Source: an uncultured Prevotella sp. (GTDB lineage Bacteria > Bacteroidota > Bacteroidia > Bacteroidales > Bacteroidaceae). Taken from it: a stretch of DNA of 64,000 nucleotides. Below the pieces are notes generated by a model. That model had not been told where the DNA came from, ran no database searches, and saw nothing but the letters and a program-made list of their open reading frames with translations. Made by a program: the position numbers and the translations under genes. Shown in pieces: positions 18,393 through 26,953 of this stretch (within the stretch, counting starts at the first letter, position 1; each line of letters starts with the position of its first letter). The stretch is from contig CALUGQ010000032.1 in the NCBI GenBank assembly GCA_944320235.1, forward strand, positions 62,001 through 126,000, given 5' to 3'.

Positions 18393-18863
18393 TTATTGCA
18401 CGACCTTGAACCTAATCCTGAATGAGCGCGACTGCTCATCCCAGTTTGTACCAAGCATCTCGAAGCGGCCGATTTGCGCCGTGGACCGAACGTGCCTGCC
18501 TATGCAAGGGCACACATCATAGTCTCCTATCCGCACTAGTCGAATCGTGTCAGAAGCATCAGCAGGCAACCTGTCTGTGTCAATACCCTCTGGCAAGTCG
18601 TCACGAGACACGAATTCAAAGGTAACAGGAAGATCTGCATCGATAAGTTCGTTCATCCTTACTTCTATCTCTTTCTCTTCCTTGCGTGTAGGTTTATGGT
18701 CAAGCGTATAACTTATCTTGCTTTTCTTGCGTTCAATGTGCGCATTGCAAGACCGCCCACACCCAAATAGCCTTACCATTGTCTGGTTGAGCAAATGCTC
18801 AGCGGTATGCGCAGGAGGAAATTCGTCTTTGTTGTGACTATTAAGAATTATGTCTTCGTTCAT
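18393..18863 (-). CDS. AlaX-like alanyl-tRNA editing domain protein
   Basis: A 156-residue protein resembling the free-standing editing domain of alanyl-tRNA synthetase. The zinc-binding motifs are HTAEH (H19, H23) near the N-terminus and CPCIGRHV in the C-terminal half, the HXXXH...CXXXH pattern of AlaX/ThrRS second additional domains. Such proteins hydrolyse wrongly charged Ser- or Gly-tRNA(Ala) in the cytoplasm. It lacks the N-terminal extension of larger AlaX types. Substrate specificity is inferred. It runs convergent to rng, with its own TATATTTG promoter 84 bp upstream. Confidence 0.85.
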   Translation of the reverse strand: MNEDIILNSHNKDEFPPAHTAEHLLNQTMVRLFGCGRSCNAHIERKKSKISYTLDHKPTRKEEKEIEVRMNELIDADLPVTFEFVSRDDLPEGIDTDRLPADASDTIRLVRIGDYDVCPCIGRHVRSTAQIGRFEMLGTNWDEQSRSFRIRFKVVQ

Positions 18864-18946
18864 TACCTAAATATAATTACTAATGAAAATATGCAAAATT
18901 GTATATGCAAAACTTGACAGTTTTCTTGAAACGACTGTTCACTTTG

Positions 18947-18954
18947 CAAATATA
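18947..18954 (-). promoter_or_regulatory. -7 element of editing-protein promoter
   Basis: The complement reads TATATTTG, followed by C, upstream of the AlaX-like gene. The 5' leader would be about 75 bases. Confidence 0.55.
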
Positions 18955-19080
18955 CAAATAATATTCTTATAAGCCATACAATATCCACACAAAGTTGAAA
19001 GCAACGCAGCAAAGCATCCGCCACAAGAGTATTTCAGCTTTATTAACACCATCATGGATGACTTAATAAGCAAAAAGCAG

Positions 19081-19088
19081 TACTTTTG
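19081..19088 (+). promoter_or_regulatory. -7 element directly abutting trmD start
   Basis: TACTTTTG ends 6 bases before the trmD ATG at 19095. Transcription would begin within a few bases of the ATG, so the mRNA would have almost no leader. No clear -33 TTTG was seen. Confidence 0.55.
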
Positions 19089-19094
19089 TAAAAT

Positions 19095-19769
19095 ATGAGA
19101 ATAGACATAATAACCGTTTTGCCCGAAATGATTGAAGGGTTTGTCAGCGAATCCATACTTGCACGGGCGCAAAAAAAAGGTCTGGCGGAGATTCACCTTC
19201 ACAATCTTCGCGATTACACAACAGACAAGTGGCGGCGCGTAGACGACTACCCATATGGCGGTTTCGCTGGAATGGTTATGCAGTGCGAGCCGATAGACCG
19301 CGCCATATCGGCACTGAAGGCCGAACGGAACTACGACGAGGTCATTTTCACTTCTCCAGATGGCGAGCAGTTCAATCAGCACGTGGCCAACGAACTGTCA
19401 ATGTTTGAAAACATAATCATTCTCTGCGGCCACTACAAAGGCATAGACCAACGGGTGCGCGACCATCTCATAACGCGAGAGATAAGCATAGGTGACTACG
19501 TACTCACAGGCGGCGAACTGGCTGCTGCCGTCATGGCCGATGCCATAGTGCGCGTCGTGCCGGGCGTAATCGGCGACGAACAAAGTGCTCTTTCAGACTG
19601 TTTCCAGGACGATATGCTCTCAGCGCCAATCTACACGAGGCCTGCTGACTACAAAGGGTGGAAGGTGCCAGAAATTCTTCTGAGCGGCAACGAAGCCAAG
19701 ATTAAGGAATGGGAGATGGACCAAGCCATGGAACGCACACGCCGCCTGCGCCCCGACCTGCTCAAATGA
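19095..19769 (+). CDS. trmD: tRNA (guanine37-N1)-methyltransferase
   Basis: A 224-residue SPOUT-family methyltransferase that methylates G37 next to the anticodon. The characteristic trefoil-knot motifs are present: [28 protein letters not shown] and RVVPGVIG, plus [13 protein letters not shown] in the substrate loop. Length is near that of E. coli TrmD (255), slightly short at the C-terminus. It is not next to ribosomal protein genes as in many bacteria. The promoter lies so close to the ATG that the transcript is probably leaderless. Confidence 0.96.
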   Translation: MRIDIITVLPEMIEGFVSESILARAQKKGLAEIHLHNLRDYTTDKWRRVDDYPYGGFAGMVMQCEPIDRAISALKAERNYDEVIFTSPDGEQFNQHVANELSMFENIIILCGHYKGIDQRVRDHLITREISIGDYVLTGGELAAAVMADAIVRVVPGVIGDEQSALSDCFQDDMLSAPIYTRPADYKGWKVPEILLSGNEAKIKEWEMDQAMERTRRLRPDLLK

Positions 19770-19899
19770 GAATGCCAGCAAAACGACGGAGTATCCGGCC
19801 AATCAGCGGAAACAATACCCGGCGGATGGGATGACAATGGCTTACAGCATCTACCTGGGAATGAACTGAAATGCAAGCCCTTTACAAAACAACAGAAAA

Positions 19900-20460
19900 A
19901 TGAACGGAATTACGGTATTGCCACAGCTAACATTCAGTGAAGCCTTGCAACAGGCTTGTGAGAAAATCACAAAATCAAAAGGACGTTCGCGCCGCTCCGA
20001 ATATTGGTGGACAGTGCTGGCAGCATTTATAATCAACCTTGCAACCTCATTCATACCGTTTATCGGCAACTTTATTTCAATTGCCACGGGAATTGCAATG
20101 ATACCGATAAGCATACGCAGGCTGCACGACACCGGCCGCAGCGGATGGTGGTATGGCGTTAGCGTATTGCTCGGCTGCGTGGCATCAGGCGTATTCCTTG
20201 CTACATTTTACAACATTATGTCTGTCAACGGCCTTTCTACCGACGTAACGACACCCGACGATGCCATCAAGATGTTGCAGGCATTGTTTCCCCCCGAGGT
20301 AATAATCAGCTACATCATTGCGTTCGCCTACAACATCGTCATCCTGGTGTTCATGTGCCAGGACAGCCAGCCATTTGACAACAAATTCGGCCCCTCGCCA
20401 AAGTACAAGGCTAGCGAGACAGAGCACGGCATACCCGACAATGTTCCCGAATGGAAATAA
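19900..20460 (+). CDS. DUF805 family membrane protein
   Basis: A 186-residue inner membrane protein. The region SKGRSRRSEYWWTVLAAF followed by IPISIRRLHDTGRSGWWYG is the DUF805 signature (an RxEYWW-type motif before the first helix and RRLHDTGRSGWW between helices). Three to four membrane segments are visible (about 42-65, 87-108 and 135-155). DUF805 proteins have no established function. It follows trmD by 130 bp and ends 3 bp before the convergent patatin gene. Confidence 0.85.
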   Translation: MNGITVLPQLTFSEALQQACEKITKSKGRSRRSEYWWTVLAAFIINLATSFIPFIGNFISIATGIAMIPISIRRLHDTGRSGWWYGVSVLLGCVASGVFLATFYNIMSVNGLSTDVTTPDDAIKMLQALFPPEVIISYIIAFAYNIVILVFMCQDSQPFDNKFGPSPKYKASETEHGIPDNVPEWK

Positions 20461-20463
20461 GCG

Positions 20464-21312
20464 TCACGCAAATTCACGGCGGCAAAATTCGTCGCCAAGC
20501 AGGAAGCCTTCCTCATAGAGGGCTTCGAGTTTTTTTATGTCCTTCTCCATCCGCCCCACCTCCATCGGTTTTTGTGGGCGTATGCATACTATAGAGCCTT
20601 CGTCCTCCATCCGCTCAACCATCTCAAGCTGTGCATTGTATGCCTCGATGCGATGGCTGAGGGCAACGCGCAGACGTGGATAGTCACGATAAATAAATCG
20701 CGGAATCTTGCGGTCACGCCCTGTGTTGCGATAACCACGGTTGCGCGTTGCCACCACAACATTCTTGACAAACCCTTGATGCACGGCTCGCATCACCGGT
20801 ATGCTGTCTATTATTCCGCCATCGAGCATCGGCACTCCGTCCACCTTTACAATCTTGCTCACATACGGAAGGCTACTGCTAGCCCTAGCAATGTCAATCA
20901 ACCGCTGCCTGTTGCCCGAATGCTCACTTAGATACTCTGGCTGTCCGGTCAGGCAGTTGGTAACAACCATCTCAAACGTAGCCTTACTGCTAAAGAATGT
21001 GTCGTAATCATACGGCACAATCTCATTGGGGAAACGCTCATAAAGCAACTCCGGGTCGAAAATGCTGCCCTGAGTGAACAGATGGCGCAGGCCAATATAA
21101 TCGTACTTGGCCAGCATATCAATGTTCGAGATGCGTGCACGGCGCGGCTGGCGGCTCATGTAAGAAAGACCGTTGCAAGCACCGGCCGACACTGCCACTA
21201 CATAGTTAAAATACACCTCGTGCTTCATGAAAGCATCAAGCACACCACTGGTAAATACGCCTCTCATGCCCCCACCCTCCAGCACAAGTCCTGTGTTCCT
21301 TATGATTTGCAT
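20464..21312 (-). CDS. Patatin-like phospholipase
   Basis: A 282-residue patatin-family lipid acyl hydrolase. The oxyanion loop LEGGGMRG (residues 11-18), the nucleophile S42 in AVSAGA (family GXSXG, here with Ala in the first place), and the catalytic Asp in MLDGGIID form the Ser-Asp dyad. The C-terminus carries a Lys/Glu-rich helix. There is no signal peptide, so it is probably cytoplasmic or membrane-peripheral. It resembles the YjjU-type group; substrate is unknown. A TATCTTTG promoter lies just upstream, divergent to that of the aminopeptidase P gene. Confidence 0.88.
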   Translation of the reverse strand: MQIIRNTGLVLEGGGMRGVFTSGVLDAFMKHEVYFNYVVAVSAGACNGLSYMSRQPRRARISNIDMLAKYDYIGLRHLFTQGSIFDPELLYERFPNEIVPYDYDTFFSSKATFEMVVTNCLTGQPEYLSEHSGNRQRLIDIARASSSLPYVSKIVKVDGVPMLDGGIIDSIPVMRAVHQGFVKNVVVATRNRGYRNTGRDRKIPRFIYRDYPRLRVALSHRIEAYNAQLEMVERMEDEGSIVCIRPQKPMEVGRMEKDIKKLEALYEEGFLLGDEFCRREFA

Positions 21313-21344
21313 CGCTAAGTTTACCTTAAATAGAATTTTTAATG

Positions 21345-21352
21345 CAAAGATA
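21345..21352 (-). promoter_or_regulatory. -7 element of patatin gene promoter
   Basis: The complement reads TATCTTTG followed by C, 33 bp upstream of the patatin ATG. Confidence 0.65.
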
Positions 21353-21375
21353 ATCTTTTTCTATAAATAAATATG

Positions 21376-21383
21376 TACCTTTG
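21376..21383 (+). promoter_or_regulatory. -7 element of aminopeptidase P promoter
   Basis: TACCTTTG followed by C, 39 bp upstream of the ATG at 21423. The in-frame ATG at 21381 falls inside this element and cannot be the start. Confidence 0.65.
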
Positions 21384-21422
21384 CATCAATATTGCAACAC
21401 AAACGACAAAAGAGTAAGCATC

Positions 21423-22820
21423 ATGTTCAGCAAAGAGACATACGTCAGACGCCGCACTGAACTGAAGGAACAGATTGAAAGCGGTGTCATTTTACTATTC
21501 GGCAACAACGATGCGCCGGCAAACTACCCCGCCAACGCATACTCGCCTTTCCGCCAAGACTCATCATTCGTTTACTATTTCGGCCAGCACCGCGACGGCC
21601 TTGTAGGTGTCATTGACATTGACAACGACGTTGAGATGCTCATTGGCGACGACATTGACATAGACGACATAGTGTGGTATGGGGCTGTCGACAGTGTGAG
21701 TGCCCTAGCCTCACAGGTCGGAGTAGTATGTTCTGCACCAATGAAGGAACTTAAGTCAATATGCAATGAGGCACTGCGGTTGCACAGAAAGGTGCATTTC
21801 CTGCCACCTTACCGGCATGACAACATGATTCACATCATGGACTTGCTCGGCATTCACCCCAATTTGCAGCGCGAGTCGGCATCATTGGAGCTGATAAAGG
21901 CAGTCATAAAGATGCGCTCAACGAAAGAACCACAGGAGGTAGAAGCCATAGAGCGCGCCTGCGAAATAGGCTACCAAATGCACATCGCGGCCATGCGCAA
22001 CGCCAAGCCCGGTGTCACCGAAAGGTTCGTAGGAGGCGTCGTTGACGGCACAGCCAACTCGCTTGCGTCAAAAGTAAGCTTTGCAACCATCTTCAGCCAG
22101 CATGGAGAGATAATGCACGGCTGCCCTTCGGAGGCAATGCTCGAAAGCGGGCGCCTTGCGCTCTGCGATGCAGGGTGCGAACTTGACGACTATTGCTCAG
22201 ACCACACGCGCACATACCCCGTATCGGGAAAGTTCACCCAGCGCCAGCTCGACATATACAAGATAGTAGAAGAATGCCACGACTACGCTTTGAATGTGGC
22301 AAAGCCCGGAGTAAGGTGGTACGACGTGCACATGGACATCTGCCGCCTCATGACCGAAAGACTGAAAGAGCTGAAACTCATGAAAGGCGACACCGACGAG
22401 GCCGTGAACGCCGGAGCACACGCAATGTTCCTCCCCCACGGCCTCGGCCACATGATGGGAATGGACGTACACGACATGGAAGGCCTTGGGCAGCAATACG
22501 TAGGCTTCGATGAAGAGACACGACCATCTACCCAGTTTGGCACAAACTGCCTGCGCATGGGCCGCCACCTCGAAGAGAACTTCGTGGTAACTGACGAGCC
22601 TGGCATCTATTTCATCCCTGCCCTCATCGACAATTGGCGCGCAAGCGGACACTGCAAGGACTTCATCAACTTCGACCTACTTGAAACATACAAGGACTTC
22701 GGAGGCATACGCATTGAAGACGACTTGTTAATCACAAAAGACGGATGCCGTTTCTTAGGCAAGAGCCGTATACCCTACCACCCTGCCGACGTAGAGGCAT
22801 TCATGGCCCAACGGGCATGA
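21423..22820 (+). CDS. pepP: Xaa-Pro aminopeptidase (M24B)
   Basis: A 465-residue metallopeptidase that removes the N-terminal residue before proline. It has an N-terminal aminopeptidase P domain (about 1-150, with FRQDSSFVYYFGQ) and a pita-bread catalytic domain with metal ligands in CDAGCELDDYCSDHTRTYP (two Asp), FLPHGLGHMMGMDVHD (His), VVTDEPGIYFIP (Glu) and GGIRIEDDLLIT (Glu). No signal peptide, hence cytoplasmic. The ATG at 21423 is chosen over the upstream ATG at 21381 because of the promoter position. PepC follows by 44 bp, giving a peptidase pair. Confidence 0.95.
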   Translation: MFSKETYVRRRTELKEQIESGVILLFGNNDAPANYPANAYSPFRQDSSFVYYFGQHRDGLVGVIDIDNDVEMLIGDDIDIDDIVWYGAVDSVSALASQVGVVCSAPMKELKSICNEALRLHRKVHFLPPYRHDNMIHIMDLLGIHPNLQRESASLELIKAVIKMRSTKEPQEVEAIERACEIGYQMHIAAMRNAKPGVTERFVGGVVDGTANSLASKVSFATIFSQHGEIMHGCPSEAMLESGRLALCDAGCELDDYCSDHTRTYPVSGKFTQRQLDIYKIVEECHDYALNVAKPGVRWYDVHMDICRLMTERLKELKLMKGDTDEAVNAGAHAMFLPHGLGHMMGMDVHDMEGLGQQYVGFDEETRPSTQFGTNCLRMGRHLEENFVVTDEPGIYFIPALIDNWRASGHCKDFINFDLLETYKDFGGIRIEDDLLITKDGCRFLGKSRIPYHPADVEAFMAQRA

Positions 22821-22864
22821 GCTGGCTAGCACAAGTATCAATCAATCTACAACAATAACCCAAA

Positions 22865-24067
22865 ATGAAGCAAATTTTAACCTTGGCCCTTGCTGCCGTG
22901 ATTGCAACGGGTGCCAACGCAGAAGAGAAAAAAGACTCTGTGAACAAGAACAAACCGGTATTCACCGTAGTGAAAGAGAACAAAATAACAAGCATCAAGG
23001 ACCAAAGCCGGAGCGGCACCTGCTGGGCTTACTCCACGCTGTCGTTCTTTGAGAGCGAAATTTTGAGGAATACTGGTAAGACGTATGACCTATGCGAAAA
23101 CTATGTAGCCAGCAAGACATACATGGATCGCGCCATCGCATCAGTCCGTATGCACGGAGACATATCGTTCTCGCAGGGAGGCTCGTCGTACGACCCGCTC
23201 TACTGCGCCGTCAACTATGGCCTCTGCCCCGAAGATGCAATGCCTGCCCCCGGAACGCCACAAGGCGACTCCCTCAACAACTTCGACGAGTTCTTCAACG
23301 TAATGACCCCTTATGTGGAGGGAATAGCCAAAAGCAACTCCAAGAAATTGACTCCAGCATGGAAGAAAGGACTGCAAGGCATACTAGACGCATACCTCGG
23401 CGAGTGCCCTAAAGAGTTCACTTACGAAGGCAAGAAGTATACACCACAATCGTTCGCGCAGAGCCTGGGCCTCAACTGGGATGACTATGTAAGCATCAGC
23501 AGCTTTACTCACCACCCATTCTGGAAGCCATTCGTAATCGAAGTGCAGGACAACTGGCGATGGAAGCAAAGTTACAATGTGCCGCTCGATGACATGATGC
23601 GCATCATTGACAATGCCATCAACGAGGGCTACACCATCATGTGGGGCGGCGATGTGTCGGAAGACGGCTTCACACGAAAGGGCCTCGGAATTGCATACGA
23701 CACCAAGAAGGTACAAAGCATGGCCGGAAGCGATGCTGACCGCTGGCTCCGCCTTTCTGCAACGGAAAAGAACCACAAGTTCGACTCGCTCGGCATCAAT
23801 GCGCCCGAAATAGTTCCTACACAAGAAATGCGACAGGAAGCCTACGACAACTGGGAGACGACAGACGACCACGGGATGCATCTCTACGGCATAGCCAAGG
23901 ACCAGAACGGCCGCGAATACTACATGGTAAAAAACTCTTGGGGTGAATTTGGCGACTACAAAGGCACATGGTACATGACAAAGGCTTTCATAGCCTATAA
24001 GACCATGGATTTCATGGTTAACAAGAACGCCATCCCCAGCGACATCCGCAAGAAACTCGGAATCTGA
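22865..24067 (+). CDS. Exported C1B cysteine aminopeptidase (bleomycin hydrolase/PepC-like)
   Basis: A 400-residue papain-fold peptidase. The catalytic Cys is in DQSRSGTCWAYSTLSF, His in DDHGMHLYGIAKD and Asn in YYMVKNSWGEFGD. Unlike cytoplasmic PepC it begins with a signal peptide (MKQILTLALAAVIATGANA, cut after about residue 19), so it should act in the periplasm or outside. It follows the cytoplasmic aminopeptidase P and precedes a strong terminator, so the two form one unit. The family trims residues from the N-terminus of peptides; exact substrates are unknown. Confidence 0.9.
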   Translation: MKQILTLALAAVIATGANAEEKKDSVNKNKPVFTVVKENKITSIKDQSRSGTCWAYSTLSFFESEILRNTGKTYDLCENYVASKTYMDRAIASVRMHGDISFSQGGSSYDPLYCAVNYGLCPEDAMPAPGTPQGDSLNNFDEFFNVMTPYVEGIAKSNSKKLTPAWKKGLQGILDAYLGECPKEFTYEGKKYTPQSFAQSLGLNWDDYVSISSFTHHPFWKPFVIEVQDNWRWKQSYNVPLDDMMRIIDNAINEGYTIMWGGDVSEDGFTRKGLGIAYDTKKVQSMAGSDADRWLRLSATEKNHKFDSLGINAPEIVPTQEMRQEAYDNWETTDDHGMHLYGIAKDQNGREYYMVKNSWGEFGDYKGTWYMTKAFIAYKTMDFMVNKNAIPSDIRKKLGI

Positions 24068-24092
24068 CACAAACCAATCCATAACAACATAT

Positions 24093-24142
24093 CCGCCCTG
24101 CAATGCGCATCAACAAAGGCATTGCAGGGCGGAATTTTATTT
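24093..24142 (+). terminator. Strong terminator after the peptidase pair
   Basis: A perfect 13-bp stem, CCGCCCTGCAATG (24093-24105) and CATTGCAGGGCGG (24120-24132), followed by AATTTTATTTT. Confidence 0.9.
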
Positions 24143-24145
24143 TAC

Positions 24146-24624
24146 CGACACATACAGATGCACCCAACAGACAGTGGCACAACGAAAACGGCTTCACGAC
24201 GACAAGACAGCGAAAGCCCCACCCTACCAGCACAGCCAAGGCAAAGCGTGACTTCACAACCGTTCATACACACAATCATAGCCTATAAACGCTTAAATAC
24301 GTCGTGAATTTTCGCTAACAGCTAATGCCTAGCCCTGTTTCACATTGCAAAACGCCCCATTACAAGCTGCAAAACGGCTCATTTGGGTGCATGAAAGAGG
24401 CCGTTTCTCCATACAAGAGCACAAGTTCTGCAACGCACTGTCTCTCAGAGCACTACCCAAAGTGGCCGGGAGCCAAATTTGTAATAATAAAATCACACAA
24501 CAAAAAAGTTGCATAGAGTGTTGCATCAACCCCATGCCGACCATCAGCAATGAATGGAGTCCAAGCTTTGCAATTGTTAACATACAAAACAAAAGCAAAC
24601 CTTTCTAATATCAGAAATATTGCG
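24146..24624. other. Intergenic region without a gene
   Basis: Between the peptidase terminator and the riboflavin synthase promoter lie about 480 bp without a supported gene. It contains array D (24345-24432); nothing else was recognised. Confidence 0.6.
24345..24432. repeat. 22-bp periodic repeat array D
   Basis: Four units in register at 24345, 24367, 24389 and 24411. The first two share TGCAAAACG at the same offset (24346 and 24368), 22 bp apart; the third has GAAAGAGGCCGTTTC with short complementary arms. The fourth is the most degraded. Confidence 0.7.
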
Positions 24625-24632
24625 TATCTTTG
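24625..24632 (+). promoter_or_regulatory. -7 element upstream of the ribE leader
   Basis: TATCTTTG followed by CAAC. Transcription would begin near 24638, leaving about 220 bases before the riboflavin synthase ATG. Confidence 0.65.
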
Positions 24633-24637
24633 CAACA

Positions 24638-24836
24638 AGAAAAGGAGAACCCAACGGGTCGTATCGGTTAGATTGGGATACTCATCAAATTAAATTGAAA
24701 ACCGAGATGACATCTCTTGTCAATGGCGGGCCACATGCCCTCAAGGCAGCAGAAATGCCGGTGGATTACAAAGGCGGAGAGCTCTCAAATCTTATGTTAT
24801 AGGAGTTTTCATCACATCATCGGTACGACCTTTTTT
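24638..24836 (+). ncRNA. Candidate structured RNA or leader before riboflavin synthase
   Basis: GGTCGTATCGGT (24657-24668) can pair over 12 bp, with two G-U pairs, with ATCGGTACGACC (24819-24830), which is followed directly by TTTTTTATTT. The 3' strand of the closing stem thus looks like the arm of an intrinsic terminator. Inside are small hairpins: GAGAT/ATCTC near 24706, GGGC/GCCC near 24728-24742, and GGCA/TGCC near 24746-24760. It does not match the conserved FMN riboswitch core that I know. It also contains a reading frame from the ATG at 24707 of 32 codons (MTSLVNGGPHALKAAEM...), so a small protein is possible. No name can be given. Confidence 0.5.
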
Positions 24837-24860
24837 ATTTCCACAAACCAAAACCAAGTC

Positions 24861-25463
24861 ATGTTTTCTGGAATCATAGAAGAATTTGCGACCGTAACCG
24901 CAGTAGAAAAAGACCGCGAGAACATCAACCTGACACTAAGATGCTCGTTTACCGACGAGCTGAAGATAGACCAAAGCATCGCCCACAACGGAGTATGCCT
25001 GACTGTTGTTTCCATCAGCGACGGCACATATACCGTAACGGCCATGAAAGAGACGCTTGACCGCAGCAACCTGGGGCTGCTCAAAGTGGGCGACAAGGTG
25101 AATGTTGAGCGTTCGATGCCCATGAACGGCAGGCTCGACGGCCACATCGTGCAAGGCCACGTAGACCAGACAGCCATCTGCACCGCCATGGAAGATGCCT
25201 GCGGCAGCACATACTTCACATTCGAATATCCCGAAAACACAGAGATGGCCCGCAAAGGATACTTCACGGTAGACAAAGGCAGTGTCACCGTCAACGGAGT
25301 TTCTCTGACAGTGTGCAACCCCACATCGAACACATTCCAAGTGGCAATAATTCCATACACTTTCGAGCACACAAACTTCTGTGACATAAAGCCAGGCACG
25401 GTTGTAAACATCGAGTTCGACATTTTGGGCAAATACATCGCCCGCCTACAACAAATCAAATAA
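24861..25463 (+). CDS. ribE: Riboflavin synthase, alpha chain
   Basis: A 200-residue enzyme that dismutates two 6,7-dimethyl-8-ribityllumazine molecules to riboflavin, the last step of the pathway. Two similar lumazine-binding barrels are visible: MFSGIIEE...IAHNGVCLTVV...VERSMPMNGRLDGHIVQGHVD, then FTVDKGSVTVNGVSLTV...IEFDILGKYIAR. The ATG at 24861 gives the canonical MFSGII start; longer reading frames upstream run through the candidate leader RNA and are rejected. The 220-base structured leader may control expression. It is followed by a strong hairpin terminator. Confidence 0.96.
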   Translation: MFSGIIEEFATVTAVEKDRENINLTLRCSFTDELKIDQSIAHNGVCLTVVSISDGTYTVTAMKETLDRSNLGLLKVGDKVNVERSMPMNGRLDGHIVQGHVDQTAICTAMEDACGSTYFTFEYPENTEMARKGYFTVDKGSVTVNGVSLTVCNPTSNTFQVAIIPYTFEHTNFCDIKPGTVVNIEFDILGKYIARLQQIK

Positions 25464-25468
25464 AAGTT

Positions 25469-25507
25469 AAGCGGCCGAATCTTATCGAAGATTCGGCCGC
25501 TTATTTC
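25469..25507 (+). terminator. Terminator of riboflavin synthase gene
   Basis: A perfect 15-bp stem, AAGCGGCCGAATCTT (25469-25483) and AAGATTCGGCCGCTT (25488-25502), with a 4-base loop and trailing ATTT, right after the stop codon. Confidence 0.9.
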
Positions 25508-25559
25508 TACTAAGCGCCTCCAAATATCTATCTTATTTCCTCAGACGGAATGTTTTTCA

Positions 25560-25567
25560 TACTTTTG
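25560..25567 (+). promoter_or_regulatory. -7 element of the efflux operon
   Basis: TACTTTTG followed by C. Transcription would start near 25573, which excludes the GTG at 25572 and supports the ATG at 25596 as the TolC-like start. Confidence 0.7.
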
Positions 25568-25595
25568 CATCGTGAAACATCAATGCAAAAACAAC

Positions 25596-26942
25596 ATGAA
25601 GAAAGCAATCGCACCTATAATTGTAGCCCTCATTGCCACCCAATTCTCTATGGCTGCATCACCTAAGAAATGGACACTTAGCGAATGCATAGACTATGCC
25701 ATGGCCAACAACATAACCCTCAAGCAGTCAAGATTGACGGTGCGGTCAGCCAATGAAGACATTAAGCAATCAAAATCAGAATTGTTGCCGTCACTCGGAT
25801 TTTCCACAAACCACTCCGCAGGCTATCGCCCATGGGTGAATACAGGTATCAGTACCGTAACCAATGGTACCGTGTCAACAAGCGTAAACAAGACATACTA
25901 CAACGGAAGTTATGGAATAAGCGCCAGCTGGACAGTATGGAACGGCAATCAAAACCGCAACAACCTCAAGCTGAGCAAACTGGAAGCACAGCAGGCGATG
26001 CTGGACTCTGCCGCAACCGCCAACGACATAAAAGAGCAGATAGCGCAACTCTACATACAGATACTCTACCTCAACGAAGCCATAAACGCTAACAGGCAGA
26101 GCTACGAGGCAAGCTTGAAGAACGAGGAGCAAGGCAGCACGATGCTCGAACTGGGCAAGATGTCGAAAGCAGATGTCGCTCAATTATCAGCACAAACCGC
26201 ACAAGACAAATACAACATCGTAGAGGCAGAAAGCAACCTGGCACAGTATAAACTCCAACTGAAGCAACTGCTCGAAATAACCGACGACGTGGAATTCGAT
26301 GTTGCCATACCCACAGCATCAGACATTGCCGCCCTTGGTGACATCCCTTCATTAAACTCCGTCTATGAAGCGGCACTCGTCACCCGCCCAGAAATAAGGA
26401 ACAGCAAGCTTGCCGTAGAAAGCAGCGACCTGAACATCGCCGTGGCCAAGGCAGGACATTTGCCCACCATCAGCATGACGGGAAACGTAGGCACAAGCAC
26501 AACATCGATGAACTCGAAGGACTGGGGCAAACAGATACAAACAAACTTCGACGCATCAATAGGCGCAACACTCAGCATACCCATATTTGACAACCGTAGC
26601 ACGAAGACAGCAATAAACAAGGCAAAAATAGCACGGGAACAAAGTTTGCTCGAACTTCAAGACAAGCAGAAAGAACTCTACAGCACAATAGAGGGCTACT
26701 GGCTCGATGCGCTGACCAACCAGCAGAAGTTTAAGGCAGCAAGAATAAGCCTGGAAAGCGAGCAAGCCAGCTATGAACTGCTCAGCGAACAATTCAGACT
26801 GGGGCTGAAAAACATTGCAGAACTGATGACTGGCAAGGCAAATCTCATGAAAGCTAAGCAAGATATGCTGCAAAGCAAGTACATGACAATACTCAACCAG
26901 CAGCTCCTGAAATTTTACAAAGGCGAAACTCTGTACTTTTAA
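25596..26942 (+). CDS. TolC-family outer membrane efflux protein
   Basis: A 448-residue outer membrane channel protein. A signal peptide (MKKAIAPIIVALIATQFSMA) is followed by two outer membrane efflux repeats: WTLSECIDYAMANNITLKQSRL starts the first, and SVYEAALVTRPEIRNSKLAVES the second; long helices carry coiled-coil patterns (KLEAQQAMLDSAATANDIKEQIAQLY). It would be the outer duct of a tripartite pump with the MacA-like adaptor (12 bp downstream) and the MacB-like ABC parts. The start is set by the promoter just upstream. First gene of a six-gene operon. Confidence 0.92.
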   Translation: MKKAIAPIIVALIATQFSMAASPKKWTLSECIDYAMANNITLKQSRLTVRSANEDIKQSKSELLPSLGFSTNHSAGYRPWVNTGISTVTNGTVSTSVNKTYYNGSYGISASWTVWNGNQNRNNLKLSKLEAQQAMLDSAATANDIKEQIAQLYIQILYLNEAINANRQSYEASLKNEEQGSTMLELGKMSKADVAQLSAQTAQDKYNIVEAESNLAQYKLQLKQLLEITDDVEFDVAIPTASDIAALGDIPSLNSVYEAALVTRPEIRNSKLAVESSDLNIAVAKAGHLPTISMTGNVGTSTTSMNSKDWGKQIQTNFDASIGATLSIPIFDNRSTKTAINKAKIAREQSLLELQDKQKELYSTIEGYWLDALTNQQKFKAARISLESEQASYELLSEQFRLGLKNIAELMTGKANLMKAKQDMLQSKYMTILNQQLLKFYKGETLYF

Positions 26943-26953
26943 AACAAAACTAT

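Noticed and set aside
24018-24288. Short frames around the terminator at 24093-24142
   Set aside because: They run through the hairpin and have no family features.
24345-24432. CRISPR-like look of the 22-bp arrays
   Set aside because: Repeats are not constant, there are no unique spacers, and no cas genes are present.
24861-25060. FMN riboswitch before or inside the riboflavin synthase start
   Set aside because: The conserved FMN core (AGGGnnn, GACCGGCGGT, GGATGAGAGAAG) is not found in 24620-24860 or in the gene start.
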